Below are positions 28,118 through 38,511 of a stretch of 64,000 nucleotides of DNA, in pieces. The translations under genes were made by a program, and so were the position numbers. The notes below the pieces were generated by a model. It did not search any database. It was not told the origin of the DNA and saw only the letters and a list, made by a program, of their open reading frames with translations. Position 1 is the stretch's first letter. The number at the start of each line of letters is the position of its first letter. Source of the DNA: Microbacterium sp. MYb62 (GTDB taxonomy: Bacteria > Actinomycetota > Actinomycetes > Actinomycetales > Microbacteriaceae); the NCBI RefSeq assembly GCF_002979475.1, contig NZ_PCOY01000021.1:1-64000 (forward strand), read 5' to 3'.

Positions 28118-29715
28118 CAGTCCACCAGCTCGTACGCGGGCGTGGTGAGGAAGTCGACGTACTCGTCATCGAGGCACAGCTGCCGCACCAGACGGGCGGC
28201 CGGCGCGTAGTGGGCGGCGAACGCGGCGGGATCGACCTCGCCACGCAGGCGCTCGACCTCCTCGCCGAGCAGCGTCTCGACGAGCTCGGGCGTGACGGTG
28301 TTGCCGGTGTCGGCGAGAACCGTGTGGTTGCGCACCTGCTGCCAGACCTGCGAACGCGAGATCTCGGCCGTCGCCGCGTCTTCCATCAGGTTGTGGATCG
28401 CGACCGCGCCGTTGCCCGACAGCCAGACCGCGGTGTAGGCCACGGCGACGTAGAGGTTCGCCCGCAGCCCCGCCTCGGTCGCGTCGCCGTCCGCCGAGGC
28501 GATGTCCAGCAGCTGCTCCGCCGTCACCCGCACGTCGTCGCGCAGGCTGTCGAGCTGATTCGGCTTGTCGCCGAGCACCGCGTCGAACACCTCGCGGCAG
28601 ATCGGCACCAGGTCGGGGTGCGCGACCCATGAGCCGTCGAAGCCGTCGTTCGCCTCGCGCGTCTTGTCGGCGCGCACCTTGGCGATCGCCGCCTCGGTGA
28701 CCTCGGGGTCGCGGCGGTTCGGGATGAACGCGGCCATGCCTCCCATCGCGAAGGCGCCTCGGCGGTGGCAGGTGCTCACGAGCAGCTCGGTGTAGGCGCG
28801 CATGAAAGGGGCCGTCATCACGATGCTGGCGCGGTCGGGGAGGACGAAACGCTCTCCCGCGTCGCGGAAGTACTTGATGATGCTGAAGAGGTAGTCCCAG
28901 CGGCCGGCGTTGAGGCCGGAGGCGTGCTCCCGCAGCTCGTAGAGCATCTCCTCCATCTGGAAGGCCGCCGGGATCGTCTCGATGAGCATGGTCGCGCGGA
29001 CCGTGCCGTGCGGGATCCCGATCTCCTGCTCGGCGAACGTGAACACGTCGTTCCACAGCCGTGCCTCGAGGCGGGACTCCATCTTCGGCAGGTAGTAGAA
29101 CGGCCCCTGACCGGCCTCGGCCAGCACCTTCGCGTTGTGGAAGAAGTGCAGACCGAAGTCGACGAGTGCGCCGACGGCGGGTGCCCCGTCGATCTCGATG
29201 TGCCGCTCGGCCATGTGCCAGCCGCGCGGGCGGACCACGACGACGGCGAGGGGCGCATCCGTGCGCAGGCGGTACTCCTTGCCCTCGGGCGAGGTGTGCG
29301 AGAGGGTTCCGCGTGCGGCGTCGCGCAGGTTGACCTGCGCGTCGACGACGTTGAACCAGTGCGGGGTCGAGGCATCCTCGAGGTCGGCGAGCCAGACCTT
29401 CGCGCCGGAGTTCAGCGCGTTGATGGCCATCTTGGCCGGCGTCGCGGGGCCGGTGATCTCGACCCGGCGGTCGCGCAGCGCCTCCGGCGCCTCGGCGACC
29501 CGCCAGTCGCCCTCTCGGATGTCGGCGGTCTCGGCCAGGAAGTCGAGTCCACCTCCTGCGGCGGCGGCGGCGCGATCTTCGACCCTCGCGGCGAGCAGTT
29601 CGTCGCGGGTGGCGGCGAAGCGCTCATGCAGCTTCGTGAGGAAGTCGAGCGCCTCGGGGGTGAGGATCTCGGCGACGCGGGCGATCATGGACGGGGTGGT
29701 GACGATGGCGGACAC
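28117..29715 (-). CDS. aceB: malate synthase A
   Basis: A 532-residue isoform A malate synthase (E. coli AceB has 533), making malate from glyoxylate and acetyl-CoA. It shows KVWLADLEDASTPHWFNV, VVVVRPRGWHM with the catalytic Arg, YLPKMESRLEARLWNDVF, GTVRATMLIETIPAAFQMEE, and the late GSWVAHPDLV. I chose GTG at 29715: AAGGAG lies 8 nt before it, overlapping the malic enzyme stop. The frame stays open far upstream, but that is a shadow of the malic enzyme gene. It drains glyoxylate from purine breakdown into malate. Confidence 0.93.
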   Translation of the reverse strand: MSAIVTTPSMIARVAEILTPEALDFLTKLHERFAATRDELLAARVEDRAAAAAGGGLDFLAETADIREGDWRVAEAPEALRDRRVEITGPATPAKMAINALNSGAKVWLADLEDASTPHWFNVVDAQVNLRDAARGTLSHTSPEGKEYRLRTDAPLAVVVVRPRGWHMAERHIEIDGAPAVGALVDFGLHFFHNAKVLAEAGQGPFYYLPKMESRLEARLWNDVFTFAEQEIGIPHGTVRATMLIETIPAAFQMEEMLYELREHASGLNAGRWDYLFSIIKYFRDAGERFVLPDRASIVMTAPFMRAYTELLVSTCHRRGAFAMGGMAAFIPNRRDPEVTEAAIAKVRADKTREANDGFDGSWVAHPDLVPICREVFDAVLGDKPNQLDSLRDDVRVTAEQLLDIASADGDATEAGLRANLYVAVAYTAVWLSGNGAVAIHNLMEDAATAEISRSQVWQQVRNHTVLADTGNTVTPELVETLLGEEVERLRGEVDPAAFAAHYAPAARLVRQLCLDDEYVDFLTTPAYELVD

Positions 29716-29720
29716 GACGG

Positions 29721-31121
29721 TCACTCCTTGCTCGAGGCGGTGGTTCCGGCGACGCGGACGATCGCCTCGGCGACCGCGCCGGCCACCAGAGGATCGAACA
29801 CGCTCGGGATGATGAAGCTCGCATTGAGTTCGTCCTCGCTCACGCGGGATGCGATGGCCTCGGCAGCTGCGACCAGCATAGGCGGCGTGATGTCGGAGAC
29901 ACCGGCGTCGAGGAGGCCTCGGAAGAAGCCGGGGAAGGCGAGCACGTTGTTGATCTGATTGGGGAAGTCGCTGCGGCCGGTGGCGACGACGGCGGCGTGC
30001 TTCGACGCGACGATCGGGTCGACCTCCGGCGTCGGGTTCGCCATGGCGAAGACGATCGCGTCGTCGGCCATCGCGGCGATGTCGGCTTCGTCCAGCACAT
30101 GGGGCGCGCTGACGCCGATGAACACGTCGGCGTCGACCATCGCCTCTTTGAGGGTGCCGCGGAAGTCGCGCGGGTTGGTGGTGGCGGCGATCTCCGTCCG
30201 GTGCGCGTCGGTGTACCCGGCGCCGCGGTGGATCGCGCCGTCGCGGCCGCAGGCCACGATGTCGTGCGCGCCCTCGGCGAGCAGCAGCTGCACGATCGCG
30301 TTGCCGGCCGCGCCGACCCCGGAGAGGACGATGCGCACGTCTTCGATCTTCTTGCCGACGACCTTGAGCGCGTTCTGCAGCGCGGCGAGCGTCACGATCG
30401 CGGTGCCGTGCTGATCGTCGTGGAACACGGGGATGTCGAGCTCTTCGCGCAGGCGCGCCTCGATCTCGAAGCAGCGCGGCGCCGCGATGTCCTCGAGATT
30501 GATCCCTCCGTAGACGGGCGCGATCGCCTTGACGATGCGGATGATCTCCTCGGTGTCCTTGGTGTCGAGGCACACGGGCCAGGCGTCGACGTCGGCGAAC
30601 TGCTTGAAGAGGGCCGCTTTGCCTTCCATGACGGGGAGCGCGGCCTCCGGGCCGATGTCGCCGAGGCCGAGCACGGCGGTGCCGTCGGTGACGACCGCGA
30701 TGGTGTTGCGCTTGACGGTGAGCTGGCGGGCCTTGGACTTGTCCTCGGCGATCGCCATGCAGACGCGGGCGACGCCCGGCGTGTAGGCACGGGAGAGGTC
30801 GTCGCGGTTGCGCAGGCGCACGCGCGGCACGACCTCGAGCTTGCCTCCGAGGTGCATCAGGAAGGTGCGGTCGCTGCTGACGCGCACGCTGACGCCGTCG
30901 AGCGCGTCGATGGCCGCGCGCACCTCGTCGGCGTGGCTTTCGCCGGTCGTGTCGCAGGTCAGGTCGACGACGATCGTCGAGTGATGCGACTCCGCCACGT
31001 CGAGAGCGGTGACGGCCGCCCCCGCGCCGGCCGCGGCCGCGGCGAGCTCACTGGTGACACTGAACTTCGACGGTGCGTCGATCCGCAGGGTGATCGAGTT
31101 CCCCGGTCCGGGATTCGCCAT
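29721..31121 (-). CDS. NAD-type malic enzyme with N-terminal ACT domain
   Basis: A 466-residue malic enzyme converting malate to pyruvate and CO2. Residues 8-85 form an ACT-like regulatory domain ([19 protein letters not shown]). The malic domain follows ([54 protein letters not shown]) and then the NAD domain ([12 protein letters not shown]). The short bacterial form and ACT domain suggest an allosterically controlled NAD enzyme. First gene of the unit with malate synthase, the CitE-like protein and ureidoglycine aminohydrolase. AGGAGG precedes the ATG, and operator pair B lies 72-109 bp upstream. Confidence 0.93.
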   Translation of the reverse strand: MANPGPGNSITLRIDAPSKFSVTSELAAAAAGAGAAVTALDVAESHHSTIVVDLTCDTTGESHADEVRAAIDALDGVSVRVSSDRTFLMHLGGKLEVVPRVRLRNRDDLSRAYTPGVARVCMAIAEDKSKARQLTVKRNTIAVVTDGTAVLGLGDIGPEAALPVMEGKAALFKQFADVDAWPVCLDTKDTEEIIRIVKAIAPVYGGINLEDIAAPRCFEIEARLREELDIPVFHDDQHGTAIVTLAALQNALKVVGKKIEDVRIVLSGVGAAGNAIVQLLLAEGAHDIVACGRDGAIHRGAGYTDAHRTEIAATTNPRDFRGTLKEAMVDADVFIGVSAPHVLDEADIAAMADDAIVFAMANPTPEVDPIVASKHAAVVATGRSDFPNQINNVLAFPGFFRGLLDAGVSDITPPMLVAAAEAIASRVSEDELNASFIIPSVFDPLVAGAVAEAIVRVAGTTASSKE

Positions 31122-31192
31122 GATTCCTCCTCATCGAGGTGCACCCCCGCGCCTCCGCGAGCCACACCGTGTGCCTCTTCAAATCTCTCACG

Positions 31193-31230
31193 TTTTCGTA
31201 TCGTGGATTCTATTGTCTACTTTATGGAAG
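31193..31230. promoter_or_regulatory. operator pair B between the malic enzyme unit and iclR
   Basis: TTTTC-GTATCGT-GGATT (31193-31209) and TGTCT-ACTTTAT-GGAAG (31214-31230), 21 bp apart, in the 196-bp divergent region. A minus-strand TAGAAT (31207-31212) lies between the site centres and may be the malic enzyme -10. I could not place an iclR promoter with confidence. Binding here could control both directions, including autoregulation. Confidence 0.65.
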
Positions 31231-31317
31231 TTCGGCGCAAGTGAGGCGCAAGCTTCGGCGGGGCGTTTCGACATGGACCTCTCGCATGATGGAATGAACC
31301 GCGAGCATGGGAGAGCA

Positions 31318-32085
31318 ATGGCTGAGAGCAAGACAGCGAAAAGCGCCGGATCCGGCGTGCAGTCCGTGGAGCGCGTCTTCGAGCTCCTCGAGCTGGTGAC
31401 GGATGCCGGTGGGGATGTGACGCTGAGCGAGCTCGCCGCATCCACCGACCTCCCCCTCCCGACCATCCACCGGCTGCTGCGCACCCTCGTCTCCCTGGGC
31501 TACGCGCGCCAGCTGCCGAACCGGCGCTACGCGCTCGGGCCGCGGCTGATCCGCATCGGCGAAGGCGCGTCGAAGCAGTTCGGCGCGCTCGCCCGCCCCC
31601 AGCTCAAGGGACTCGTCGACGCACTCGGAGAGAGCGCCAACATGGCCGTCCTCGACGGCGACATGGTCGTCTACGTCGCACAGGTGCCCTCGCTGCACTC
31701 GATGCGCATGTTCACCGAGGTCGGCCGGCGCGCGCACCTGCACGACACCGGCGTCGGCAAGGCGATCCTCTCGCAGCTGCCGGACGAGACCGTGCGCGGG
31801 ATCGTGGCCAGGGCGGGGATGCCGACACCGACCGAGCACAGCATCGGCACGGTCGACGCCCTGCTCGCCGAACTCGAGCTGATCCGCGAGCGCGGCTACG
31901 CGGTCGACGACCAGGAGCAGGAGATCGGCGTCCGGTGCTTCTCGATGGCCGTGCCGAACGCGCCGACCCCCACCGCCGTCTCGGTCTCCGGACCGGTGTC
32001 CCGCGTGGACGAAGCCTTCGGCGAGCGCGCCGTCCCCCTCCTGCGCAAGGCGGCGGAGGCGATCGTCGCCGAGCTCGACGACTGA
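31318..32085 (+). CDS. IclR-family regulator, probable controller of the purine/glyoxylate regulon
   Basis: A 255-residue IclR protein. The N-terminal winged HTH covers about residues 14-75 (SVERVFELLELVTDAGGDVT, LPLPTIHRLLRTLVSLGYAR). The effector domain from about residue 85 has HDTGVGKAILSQLP, a segment around the ligand pocket, and RGYAVDDQEQEIGVRC. In E. coli the IclR member AllR represses allantoin genes and responds to glyoxylate, and the gene context here supports the same logic by inference. I chose ATG at 31318 because GGGAGAG precedes it; earlier ATGs at 31273 and 31294 lack a site. A terminator hairpin follows. Confidence 0.87.
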   Translation: MAESKTAKSAGSGVQSVERVFELLELVTDAGGDVTLSELAASTDLPLPTIHRLLRTLVSLGYARQLPNRRYALGPRLIRIGEGASKQFGALARPQLKGLVDALGESANMAVLDGDMVVYVAQVPSLHSMRMFTEVGRRAHLHDTGVGKAILSQLPDETVRGIVARAGMPTPTEHSIGTVDALLAELELIRERGYAVDDQEQEIGVRCFSMAVPNAPTPTAVSVSGPVSRVDEAFGERAVPLLRKAAEAIVAELDD

Positions 32086-32112
32086 TCGCACACCCGACGG
32101 AGACGCACGTCC

Positions 32113-32149
32113 GCGCCCCGGCCCCGAGAAGACTCGGCGGCCGGGGCGC
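32113..32149. terminator. terminator between iclR and aceE (convergent)
   Basis: GCGCCCCGGCC (32113-32123) pairs with GGCCGGGGCGC (32139-32149), and inside it CCGAG pairs with CTCGG around AAGA. It is followed on the + strand by TTTCG. It can serve both iclR and the aceE gene, whose stop is at 32155. Confidence 0.8.
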
Positions 32150-32154
32150 TTTCG

Positions 32155-34851
32155 TCACTCCGCGTCGGAGCCGCTGGCGCCGGCGTTCACATCGAGCAGC
32201 CGATACTTCTCCGCCGCCCGAGCGGGGACCGCGGCATCCACGTCTCCCCGTGCGGCGAGCAGTTGCAGGGTGCGCACGACGACCGAAGGGCCGTCGATCT
32301 TGAAGAACCGTCGCGCGGCGGCCCTGGTGTCGGAGAATCCGAAGCCGTCGGCACCGAGCGTCGCCCAGTCGTTGTCCACGAACTGCCGCACCTGGTCGGG
32401 CAGATCCTTCGCGTAATCGCTGACCGCGACGATCGGGCCGTGCGCCGCCGCGAGCTGCTGCACGAGGAACGGCGTCCGCTGCGGCTCCTCCGGATACAGG
32501 AACGCGTGCTCCTCCGCGGCGACCGCATCGCGGCGCAGCTCGGTCCACGAGGTCACGGACCAGACGTCGGATGCGACTCCCCAGTCGTCGGCCAGGAGGC
32601 GCTGTGCCTCCTGTGCCCAGGTCACACCGATGCCCGAGGCGAGCAGGTGCGCCCGCGGGGCCTCGACAGCCGAGATCCGGTGGATGCCGCCGAGGATGCC
32701 GTCCACGTCGACGCCCTCGGGCTCCGCGGGCTGCACGATCGGCTCGTTGTAGACCATGAGGTTGTAGATGCGATTGCGGTCCTCGGAGTCCTCACCGTAC
32801 ATCCGCTCGATCCCGGCGCGCACGATGTGGCCGATCTCGTACCCGAACGCGGGGTCGTAGGTCACGACAGCGGGGTTGGTGGCGGCGAGCAGCGGGGAGT
32901 GACCGTCGGCGTGCTGCAGGCCCTCACCGGTGAGCGTGGTGCGCCCGGCAGTCGCCGAGATCAGGAAGCCCCTGGTCATCTGGTCGGCGGCGGCCCACAG
33001 GGAGTCGCCCGTGCGTTGGAACCCGAACATCGAATAGAACACGTACACCGGGATGAGCGGAACCCCGTGGGTCGCATAGGCGGTGCCCGCAGCGGTGAAT
33101 GCGGCGACCGATCCGGCCTCGTTGATCCCGGCGTGCACGATCTGGCCGGAGGTCGCCTCCTTGTAGGACAGCACGATGTCGCGGTCGACCGAGAGATACT
33201 GCTGTCCCTTCGGGTTGTAGATCTTCGCGGTCGGGAAGAACGCGTCCATCCCGAACGTGCGTGCCTCGTCGGGGATGATCGGCACGATGCGCTTCCCGAA
33301 CTCGGGATCGCGCATGAGGTCCTTGAGCACGCGCACGAAGGCCATGGTCGTGGCCGCCTGCTGCGTGCCGGAGCCGCGCGCCGCGACCTCGTACGCCCGA
33401 GGATCCGGCAGCGTGATCGGCGCGTGCGCGGCCCGACGCTCCGGGACGAATCCGCCGAGCGCACGGCGCCGATCCAACAGGTACGCGATCTCAGGGGCAT
33501 CTGCTCCCGGGTGGTAGTACGGCGGCTCGTACGGAGCGGCCTCCAGCTGCGCATCCGTGATCGGCACCCGCAGGTGGTCGCGGAAGTCCTTGAGGTCCTG
33601 CAGCGTCAGCTTCTTCATCTGGTGCGTGGCGTTGCGCGCCTCGAAGCGCGGTCCGAGGCCGTAGCCCTTGACCGTCTTGACGAGGATGACCGTCGGCTTG
33701 CCGTTGTGCGCGAGCGACTGCTGGTACGCGGCGAACACCTTGCGGTAGTCGTGGCCGCCGCGCTTGAGACCCCAGATCTGCTCGTCCGTGTGGCCGTCGA
33801 CCAGGGTGCGCGTGCGCGGGTCACGTCCGAAGAAGTTCTCGCGGATGAACCCGCCGGACTCGGCTTTGTAGGTCTGGTAGTCGCCGTCGAGCGTGGTGTT
33901 CATCACGTCGACGAGCGCGCCGTCGACGTCGCGCTCGAGCAGGTCGTCCCACTCGCGCCCCCAGATCACCTTGATCACGTTCCAGCCCGCACCGCGGAAG
34001 AAGCCCTCGAGCTCCTGGATGATCTTCCCGTTGCCGCGCACGGGGCCGTCGAGGCGCTGCAGGTTGCAGTTCACGACGAAGGTCAGGTTGTCGAGCCCGT
34101 CGTTCGCGGCGAGCTGCAGCAGGCCCCGCGACTCCGGCTCGTCCATCTCGCCGTCGCCCAGGAACGCCCACACGTGCTGCTCCGAGGTGTCCGTGAGCCC
34201 ACGCCCCTGCAGGTAGCGGTTCGACTGCGCCTGATAGATCGCGTTCATCGGACCGATGCCCATCGACACCGTCGGGAACTCCCAGAAGTCGGGCATCAGG
34301 CGCGGATGCGGGTACGACGGCAGCGCGTGCCCCTCCCGGGACTTCTCCTGACGGAAGCCGTCGAGGTCCTCCTCGGTGAGCCGCCCTTCGAGGAAGGCCC
34401 GCGCGTACATACCGGGAGAGGCGTGGCCCTGGAAGTAGACCTGGTCGCCGCCGCCCGGGTGGTCCTTACCGCGGAAGAAGTGGTGGAAGCCGACCTCGTA
34501 GAGCGTGGCCGCCCCGGCATAGGTGGAGATGTGTCCGCCCACGCCGATGCCCGGCCGCTGCGCGCGGTGCACCATGACCGCGGCGTTCCAGCGCATCCAG
34601 GCGCGGGCGCGCCGTTCGAGCTCCTCATCGCCGGGGTATGCGGGCTCGTCGGCCGCGGCGATCGTGTTGACGTAGTCGGTCGTCGCGATCGGCGTGGAGG
34701 CGAGCCCGGCGCGGTCGACCAGTGTCCGGACGATGCGCTCACCCCGCTCGCTGCCGCGTTCGGCGATCAGGGCGTCCAGGGATTCGAGCCACTCTGCGGT
34801 CTCCTCGGGGTCGAGGTCGACGTCAGGGGCGGAGGCGCGATTGTCGGTCAC
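32155..34851 (-). CDS. aceE: pyruvate dehydrogenase E1 component, homodimeric
   Basis: An 898-residue alpha2-type E1 that decarboxylates pyruvate with ThDP and passes the acetyl group to the E2 lipoyl arm. The ThDP motif is [10 protein letters not shown] followed by NCN at the normal spacing, [20 protein letters not shown] lies in the N-terminal part, and [17 protein letters not shown] in the C-terminal part. Actinobacteria use this homodimeric type. The start is GTG at 34851 with GAAAGG before it. No E2 or E3 gene is near, as is common in this phylum. It converges on iclR. Pyruvate from the neighbouring malic enzyme is a possible substrate, but no shared operator is seen here. Confidence 0.95.
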   Translation of the reverse strand: MTDNRASAPDVDLDPEETAEWLESLDALIAERGSERGERIVRTLVDRAGLASTPIATTDYVNTIAAADEPAYPGDEELERRARAWMRWNAAVMVHRAQRPGIGVGGHISTYAGAATLYEVGFHHFFRGKDHPGGGDQVYFQGHASPGMYARAFLEGRLTEEDLDGFRQEKSREGHALPSYPHPRLMPDFWEFPTVSMGIGPMNAIYQAQSNRYLQGRGLTDTSEQHVWAFLGDGEMDEPESRGLLQLAANDGLDNLTFVVNCNLQRLDGPVRGNGKIIQELEGFFRGAGWNVIKVIWGREWDDLLERDVDGALVDVMNTTLDGDYQTYKAESGGFIRENFFGRDPRTRTLVDGHTDEQIWGLKRGGHDYRKVFAAYQQSLAHNGKPTVILVKTVKGYGLGPRFEARNATHQMKKLTLQDLKDFRDHLRVPITDAQLEAAPYEPPYYHPGADAPEIAYLLDRRRALGGFVPERRAAHAPITLPDPRAYEVAARGSGTQQAATTMAFVRVLKDLMRDPEFGKRIVPIIPDEARTFGMDAFFPTAKIYNPKGQQYLSVDRDIVLSYKEATSGQIVHAGINEAGSVAAFTAAGTAYATHGVPLIPVYVFYSMFGFQRTGDSLWAAADQMTRGFLISATAGRTTLTGEGLQHADGHSPLLAATNPAVVTYDPAFGYEIGHIVRAGIERMYGEDSEDRNRIYNLMVYNEPIVQPAEPEGVDVDGILGGIHRISAVEAPRAHLLASGIGVTWAQEAQRLLADDWGVASDVWSVTSWTELRRDAVAAEEHAFLYPEEPQRTPFLVQQLAAAHGPIVAVSDYAKDLPDQVRQFVDNDWATLGADGFGFSDTRAAARRFFKIDGPSVVVRTLQLLAARGDVDAAVPARAAEKYRLLDVNAGASGSDAE

Positions 34852-34905
34852 GGTTCGGCCTTTCTTGTTAGATGGGGGTGAGATCGGGAATCGGGAGGAT
34901 CAGAC

Positions 34906-35652
34906 GTGGACGCACGCATCGCCGTCGTGACGGGGGCAGGTTCGGGAATCGGTCGCGCGACCGCGCAGGCCCTGCTGGAAGCCGGATTCCGCGTGGCCCT
35001 CGTCGGCCGTCGCGAGGACGCCCTCCGCGAGACCGCGGGAGGGCACCCGCGTGCGCTGGTCGTGCCGGCCGACGTCACGAGCGCCGACCAGGTCGACGCT
35101 CTCTTCGACACCGTCGTGGCCGAGTGGGGCCGGGTGGACGTGCTGTTCAACAACGCCGGCGTCTTCGGCCCCGCGGCCTCCGCGGCCGAGATCTCGCCCA
35201 CCGACTGGCAGGCGACGCTCGACGTCAACGTGACCGGCGCACTGCTCTGCGCGGGCGCCGCGATGCGCACCATGATCGCGCAGCGCCCCTCGGGCGGCCG
35301 CATCATCAACAACGGCTCCATCTCGGCACACGTGCCGCGGCCGCTCTCCGTGGCGTACACGGTGAGCAAGCACGCGATCACGGGCCTGACGAAGTCCCTC
35401 GATCTCGACGGCCGCCCTCACGGCATCTCCGCCGGGCAGATCGACATCGGCAACGCCAGGACCGAGATCATGGACCGACTCGGTGTGGGCGACGGCGCTC
35501 TGCAGGCCGACGGCACGCGGCGCACGGAACCCACCTTCGATGTGGTGGATGCCGCGCGCGCGGTGCTCTTCATGGCCCAGCTGCCGCCGGAGGCGAACGT
35601 CGCGAGCCTCACGGTCGCGGCCGCCGGAATGCCTTTCGGGGGTCGAGGCTGA
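34906..35652 (+). CDS. short-chain dehydrogenase/reductase
   Basis: A 248-residue classical SDR. The cofactor motif is TGAGSGIG at about residues 9-16, NNAG near 80, catalytic Ser in [10 protein letters not shown], and YTVSK as the Tyr-Lys pair. RR near residue 35 (VGRRED) suggests NADP. The substrate is unknown. It is divergent from aceE by 54 bp and starts with GTG after GGGAGGA. Its last 44 bp overlap the 3' end of the xanthine/urate permease gene on the other strand. Confidence 0.9.
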   Translation: MDARIAVVTGAGSGIGRATAQALLEAGFRVALVGRREDALRETAGGHPRALVVPADVTSADQVDALFDTVVAEWGRVDVLFNNAGVFGPAASAAEISPTDWQATLDVNVTGALLCAGAAMRTMIAQRPSGGRIINNGSISAHVPRPLSVAYTVSKHAITGLTKSLDLDGRPHGISAGQIDIGNARTEIMDRLGVGDGALQADGTRRTEPTFDVVDAARAVLFMAQLPPEANVASLTVAAAGMPFGGRG

Positions 35653-37066
35653 CCCGCTCCTTGCGGAGCGTGCGGATGACGTCGGTCTTCACGGCCCGCA
35701 CGGGGCTCGCCGCGAACACCGAGGGGTCTTCCGGTGTCCCCTTCGTGAAGTGGTTGAACACGAGGTTCAGCAGGATCGCCATGATGGCCGCCGAGCTGAT
35801 GCCCGATCCGAAGATGACCTGGAACCACGTCGGGAAGTTCATGTAGATGTCGTGGTTGACCTCGGGCAGCACACCGAACGACAGCGAGGCCGCGACGATG
35901 ATGAGGTTCATGTTGCCGTCGTACTTGACCTTCGCGAGCGTGCGGATGCCGGAGGCGGTGACGGTGCCGAACAGCACCAGCCCCGCGCCACCCAGGACGG
36001 CGGTCGGCACGGCGGCGACCACGCGACCGAGCACCGGCAGCAGGCCGAGGATGATGAGGATCACCCCACCGGCGGCGACCGCGTAGCGGCTCTTGATCTT
36101 CGTCACGGCCACCAGACCCACGTTCTGGGCGAAGGCGCTCTGCGTGAACGAGTTGAAGATCGGGGAGATGGCGCTCGAGACCATGTCGGCACGGAGGCCG
36201 GCGGCGATGCGCTTGCGGTCGACCTTCGATCCGGTGATCTCGGCCACCGCGATGATGTCGGCCGTGGTCTCGGTGAGGATCACCAGCACGACGATCGTCA
36301 TCGACACGATCGCCGCCAGGTCGAAGGTCGGCACGCCGAAGGCGAACGGGGTCGGGAACGCGAAGACGGGCCCCTCGAACACCTTCGAGAAGTCGGCCTT
36401 GCCGATGATCGCGGCGAAGACCGTGCCGATCACCATCGCGAGCAGGATCGACAGCCGCGAGATCGTCGCGTTGCCGAGCTTGCTGAGGAGCATGATCACG
36501 AGCAGCGTGAATCCGGCGATGCCCACGAACACCGGGTCCGCATAGTTCTCGGCCTCGGGGTTCGCGCCGGTGATCCAGCGCGCGGCGACCGGCACGAGCG
36601 AGAGTCCGATCATGGTGATCACGGTTCCCGTCACGACCGGCGGGAAGAAGCGCACGATCTGCGCGAAGAACGGGGCGATCACCAGGCCGATCAGCGAGGC
36701 GACGATGACGGCCCCGAACACGGCGGAGAGACCGCCGCCCTGGTTGACGATCGCGAGCATGGTGGCGACGCCCGCGAACGAGACCCCCTGCACGAGCGGC
36801 AGCTGGGAGCCGAAGAACGGCAGCCCGAGGGTCTGCAGGAGGGTCGCGAGACCGCCCATGAACAGGCAGGCCGCGATCAGCACGCCCACCTCGGTCGAGT
36901 TGAGCCCGGCGGCCGCACCGATGATCAGCGGCGGAGCGATGATGCCGCCGTACATCGTCAGGACGTGTTGGAGACCGAAAGTGAAAGCGGTCCCTGCGCC
37001 CAGGCGCTCGTCTTCCGGGCGGTTCGATTCCGTCCGGGTCTTTCGGGGCTTGCGTACGGCGAACAT
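35609..37066 (-). CDS. NCS2 uracil-xanthine permease family transporter, probable urate permease
   Basis: A 485-residue, 14-helix NCS2 transporter close in sequence to the one at 11.9-13.4 kb (shared [46 protein letters not shown]). It is the last gene after uraD, hiuH and uricase on the same strand, so import of urate or xanthine is inferred, as for PucJ/PucK. I chose the ATG at 37066 with GAGGAGG before it. There is a 201-bp gap after uricase with no clear hairpin, so it may also have its own promoter. It overlaps the SDR gene end to end by 44 bp. Confidence 0.88.
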   Translation of the reverse strand: MFAVRKPRKTRTESNRPEDERLGAGTAFTFGLQHVLTMYGGIIAPPLIIGAAAGLNSTEVGVLIAACLFMGGLATLLQTLGLPFFGSQLPLVQGVSFAGVATMLAIVNQGGGLSAVFGAVIVASLIGLVIAPFFAQIVRFFPPVVTGTVITMIGLSLVPVAARWITGANPEAENYADPVFVGIAGFTLLVIMLLSKLGNATISRLSILLAMVIGTVFAAIIGKADFSKVFEGPVFAFPTPFAFGVPTFDLAAIVSMTIVVLVILTETTADIIAVAEITGSKVDRKRIAAGLRADMVSSAISPIFNSFTQSAFAQNVGLVAVTKIKSRYAVAAGGVILIILGLLPVLGRVVAAVPTAVLGGAGLVLFGTVTASGIRTLAKVKYDGNMNLIIVAASLSFGVLPEVNHDIYMNFPTWFQVIFGSGISSAAIMAILLNLVFNHFTKGTPEDPSVFAASPVRAVKTDVIRTLRKERVSLDPRKAFRRPRP

Positions 37067-37267
37067 CGGTGGACCTCCTCGTCCATGACCCGCAGTCGGG
37101 GTGTGCTTTCTGATGGGGGTTCGAGGGGTCGAGGGCAGCCTCGACCAGGGGTGGGGTGGGCTCGGTGCGTCGGGAGCCGGGCCCACCCCGATGCGTCGGC
37201 ACGAGGCCGACACACGGTGGGCGATCCGTGGATCGCTGTCAGGTGTCGCGGTGGTCGGTGCCGCGGA

Positions 37268-38161
37268 TCAGCAGAAGCCGGCGACGCCGTCCCAGGCGCG
37301 GTGATCGGCATCCGCTCCGTCGCGCAGGAACGAGGCCTCGATCAGTCCGTACGGGCGGTCGGCCGCGTAAAAGACCTCGTTGGGGTTCTCCAGCCCGAAC
37401 GGCGAGAGGTCGACGACGAAGTGGTGGCTGTTCGGTGTCGAGAAGCGCACCTCCTCGATCTCCGGGTGCGCCTCGAGCACGGCCGCGGCCATGTCGTGCA
37501 GGGTGTTCTGCAGCGCGTAGGAGTAGTTCGCCGTGAAGGCCTCGAGCAGGATGCGACGGACGTCGGCGTAGACCTCGTTGAAGTCGATGTCGTTGTGTCC
37601 GTAGCGCCACTTCGCGGTGACGGAGGTGGCGAGGATGCGGTCCGTGGTCTCCTGCAGCGTCGTGTACCTGTCCTTGGGGTAGCCGACGAATCCGCTCTCG
37701 GTGGACTTGAGGACCTTGAGGTCCTTCAGGCCGGCGATGACGGTCGTCTCCTCGCCGTCGATCTGCACGAGCGCCGTGCGGGTCTCGGTGCCGCCGCGCA
37801 CGAACGAGTGGTCGTGCCCCTCTCCGGCGACGGGGATGCGCTCCCAGGTGTACTGCTCGGCCTCCCAGCGGCCTCCGGTGACCCAGTCGAACTCTCCGGT
37901 GAAGTGGCGTCCGAGTCGGAGCAGGAACTCCTCCGGACTTCCCACGCCGTCCTTGGCGAAGGCGTACACGGTGTTCTTCTGCGTGTCGGTGGCGACGACG
38001 TTCTCGTTGTTCCCGTCGAAGTGCGCACTGGCGAAGTCGCCGCGCAGCTGCGAGGTGACGTTGAGATCCTCGATCTCGTGGCGGGCGGTGTCGCGGGTGA
38101 CGCGGACGACGCGAACCTCGGCTTTGCCGTACTGGTTCTTGCCCAGGATGATGTCGGTCAT
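37268..38161 (-). CDS. uox: urate oxidase (uricase)
   Basis: A 297-residue cofactor-free uricase with two tunnelling-fold repeats, oxidising urate with O2 to 5-hydroxyisourate and H2O2. The active site is complete: Lys13 in QYGKAEVRV, Thr58-Asp59 in VVATDTQKNTVYAFAKD, the FVGYPKDRYTTLQE segment with Phe, Arg and Gln neighbours, and HHFVVDLSPFG late in the chain. A peroxide-detoxifying bcp gene lies nearby. It is 8 bp after hiuH in the uraD-hiuH-uox order under operator pair D. Confidence 0.95.
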   Translation of the reverse strand: MTDIILGKNQYGKAEVRVVRVTRDTARHEIEDLNVTSQLRGDFASAHFDGNNENVVATDTQKNTVYAFAKDGVGSPEEFLLRLGRHFTGEFDWVTGGRWEAEQYTWERIPVAGEGHDHSFVRGGTETRTALVQIDGEETTVIAGLKDLKVLKSTESGFVGYPKDRYTTLQETTDRILATSVTAKWRYGHNDIDFNEVYADVRRILLEAFTANYSYALQNTLHDMAAAVLEAHPEIEEVRFSTPNSHHFVVDLSPFGLENPNEVFYAADRPYGLIEASFLRDGADADHRAWDGVAGFC

Positions 38162-38169
38162 TTCACTAC

Positions 38170-38511
38170 TCAGCTTCCTCGGTAAGTGGAATATGCGAAC
38201 GGACTGAGCAGCAGCGGCACGTGATAGTGCTCCTGCTCGGCGTCGACCAGGAAGGTCAGCACCACCTCCGGGAAGAAGGTGTCCGTGTCGATGCCGGCGA
38301 AGTAGGTCCCGGTGTCGAACCGGAGGCGGTAGGCGCCGCTCTCCAGCCGATCGGGGCCCAGTTCTTTCACCCGTCCGTCAGCATCGGTGAAGCCCGTACC
38401 GATCCCGACCCATCCATCGCCGTCGCGGGCTTCGAGTGCGACGGCGACGCCGGGCGCTGGGCGCCCGATCGATGTGTCCAGGATGTGGGTGGTCACGTGA
38501 GAGACGCTCAT
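38170..38511 (-). CDS. hiuH: 5-hydroxyisourate hydrolase (transthyretin-like)
   Basis: A 113-residue transthyretin-related protein hydrolysing HIU to OHCU. It starts SVSHVTTHILDTSIGRPAPG with the catalytic His, has RLRFDTGTYF, EQEHYHVPLLLSPFAYSTY, and ends with the diagnostic YRGS tetrapeptide. Its start overlaps the uraD stop by 4 bp (ATGA). Confidence 0.95.
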   Translation of the reverse strand: MSVSHVTTHILDTSIGRPAPGVAVALEARDGDGWVGIGTGFTDADGRVKELGPDRLESGAYRLRFDTGTYFAGIDTDTFFPEVVLTFLVDAEQEHYHVPLLLSPFAYSTYRGS

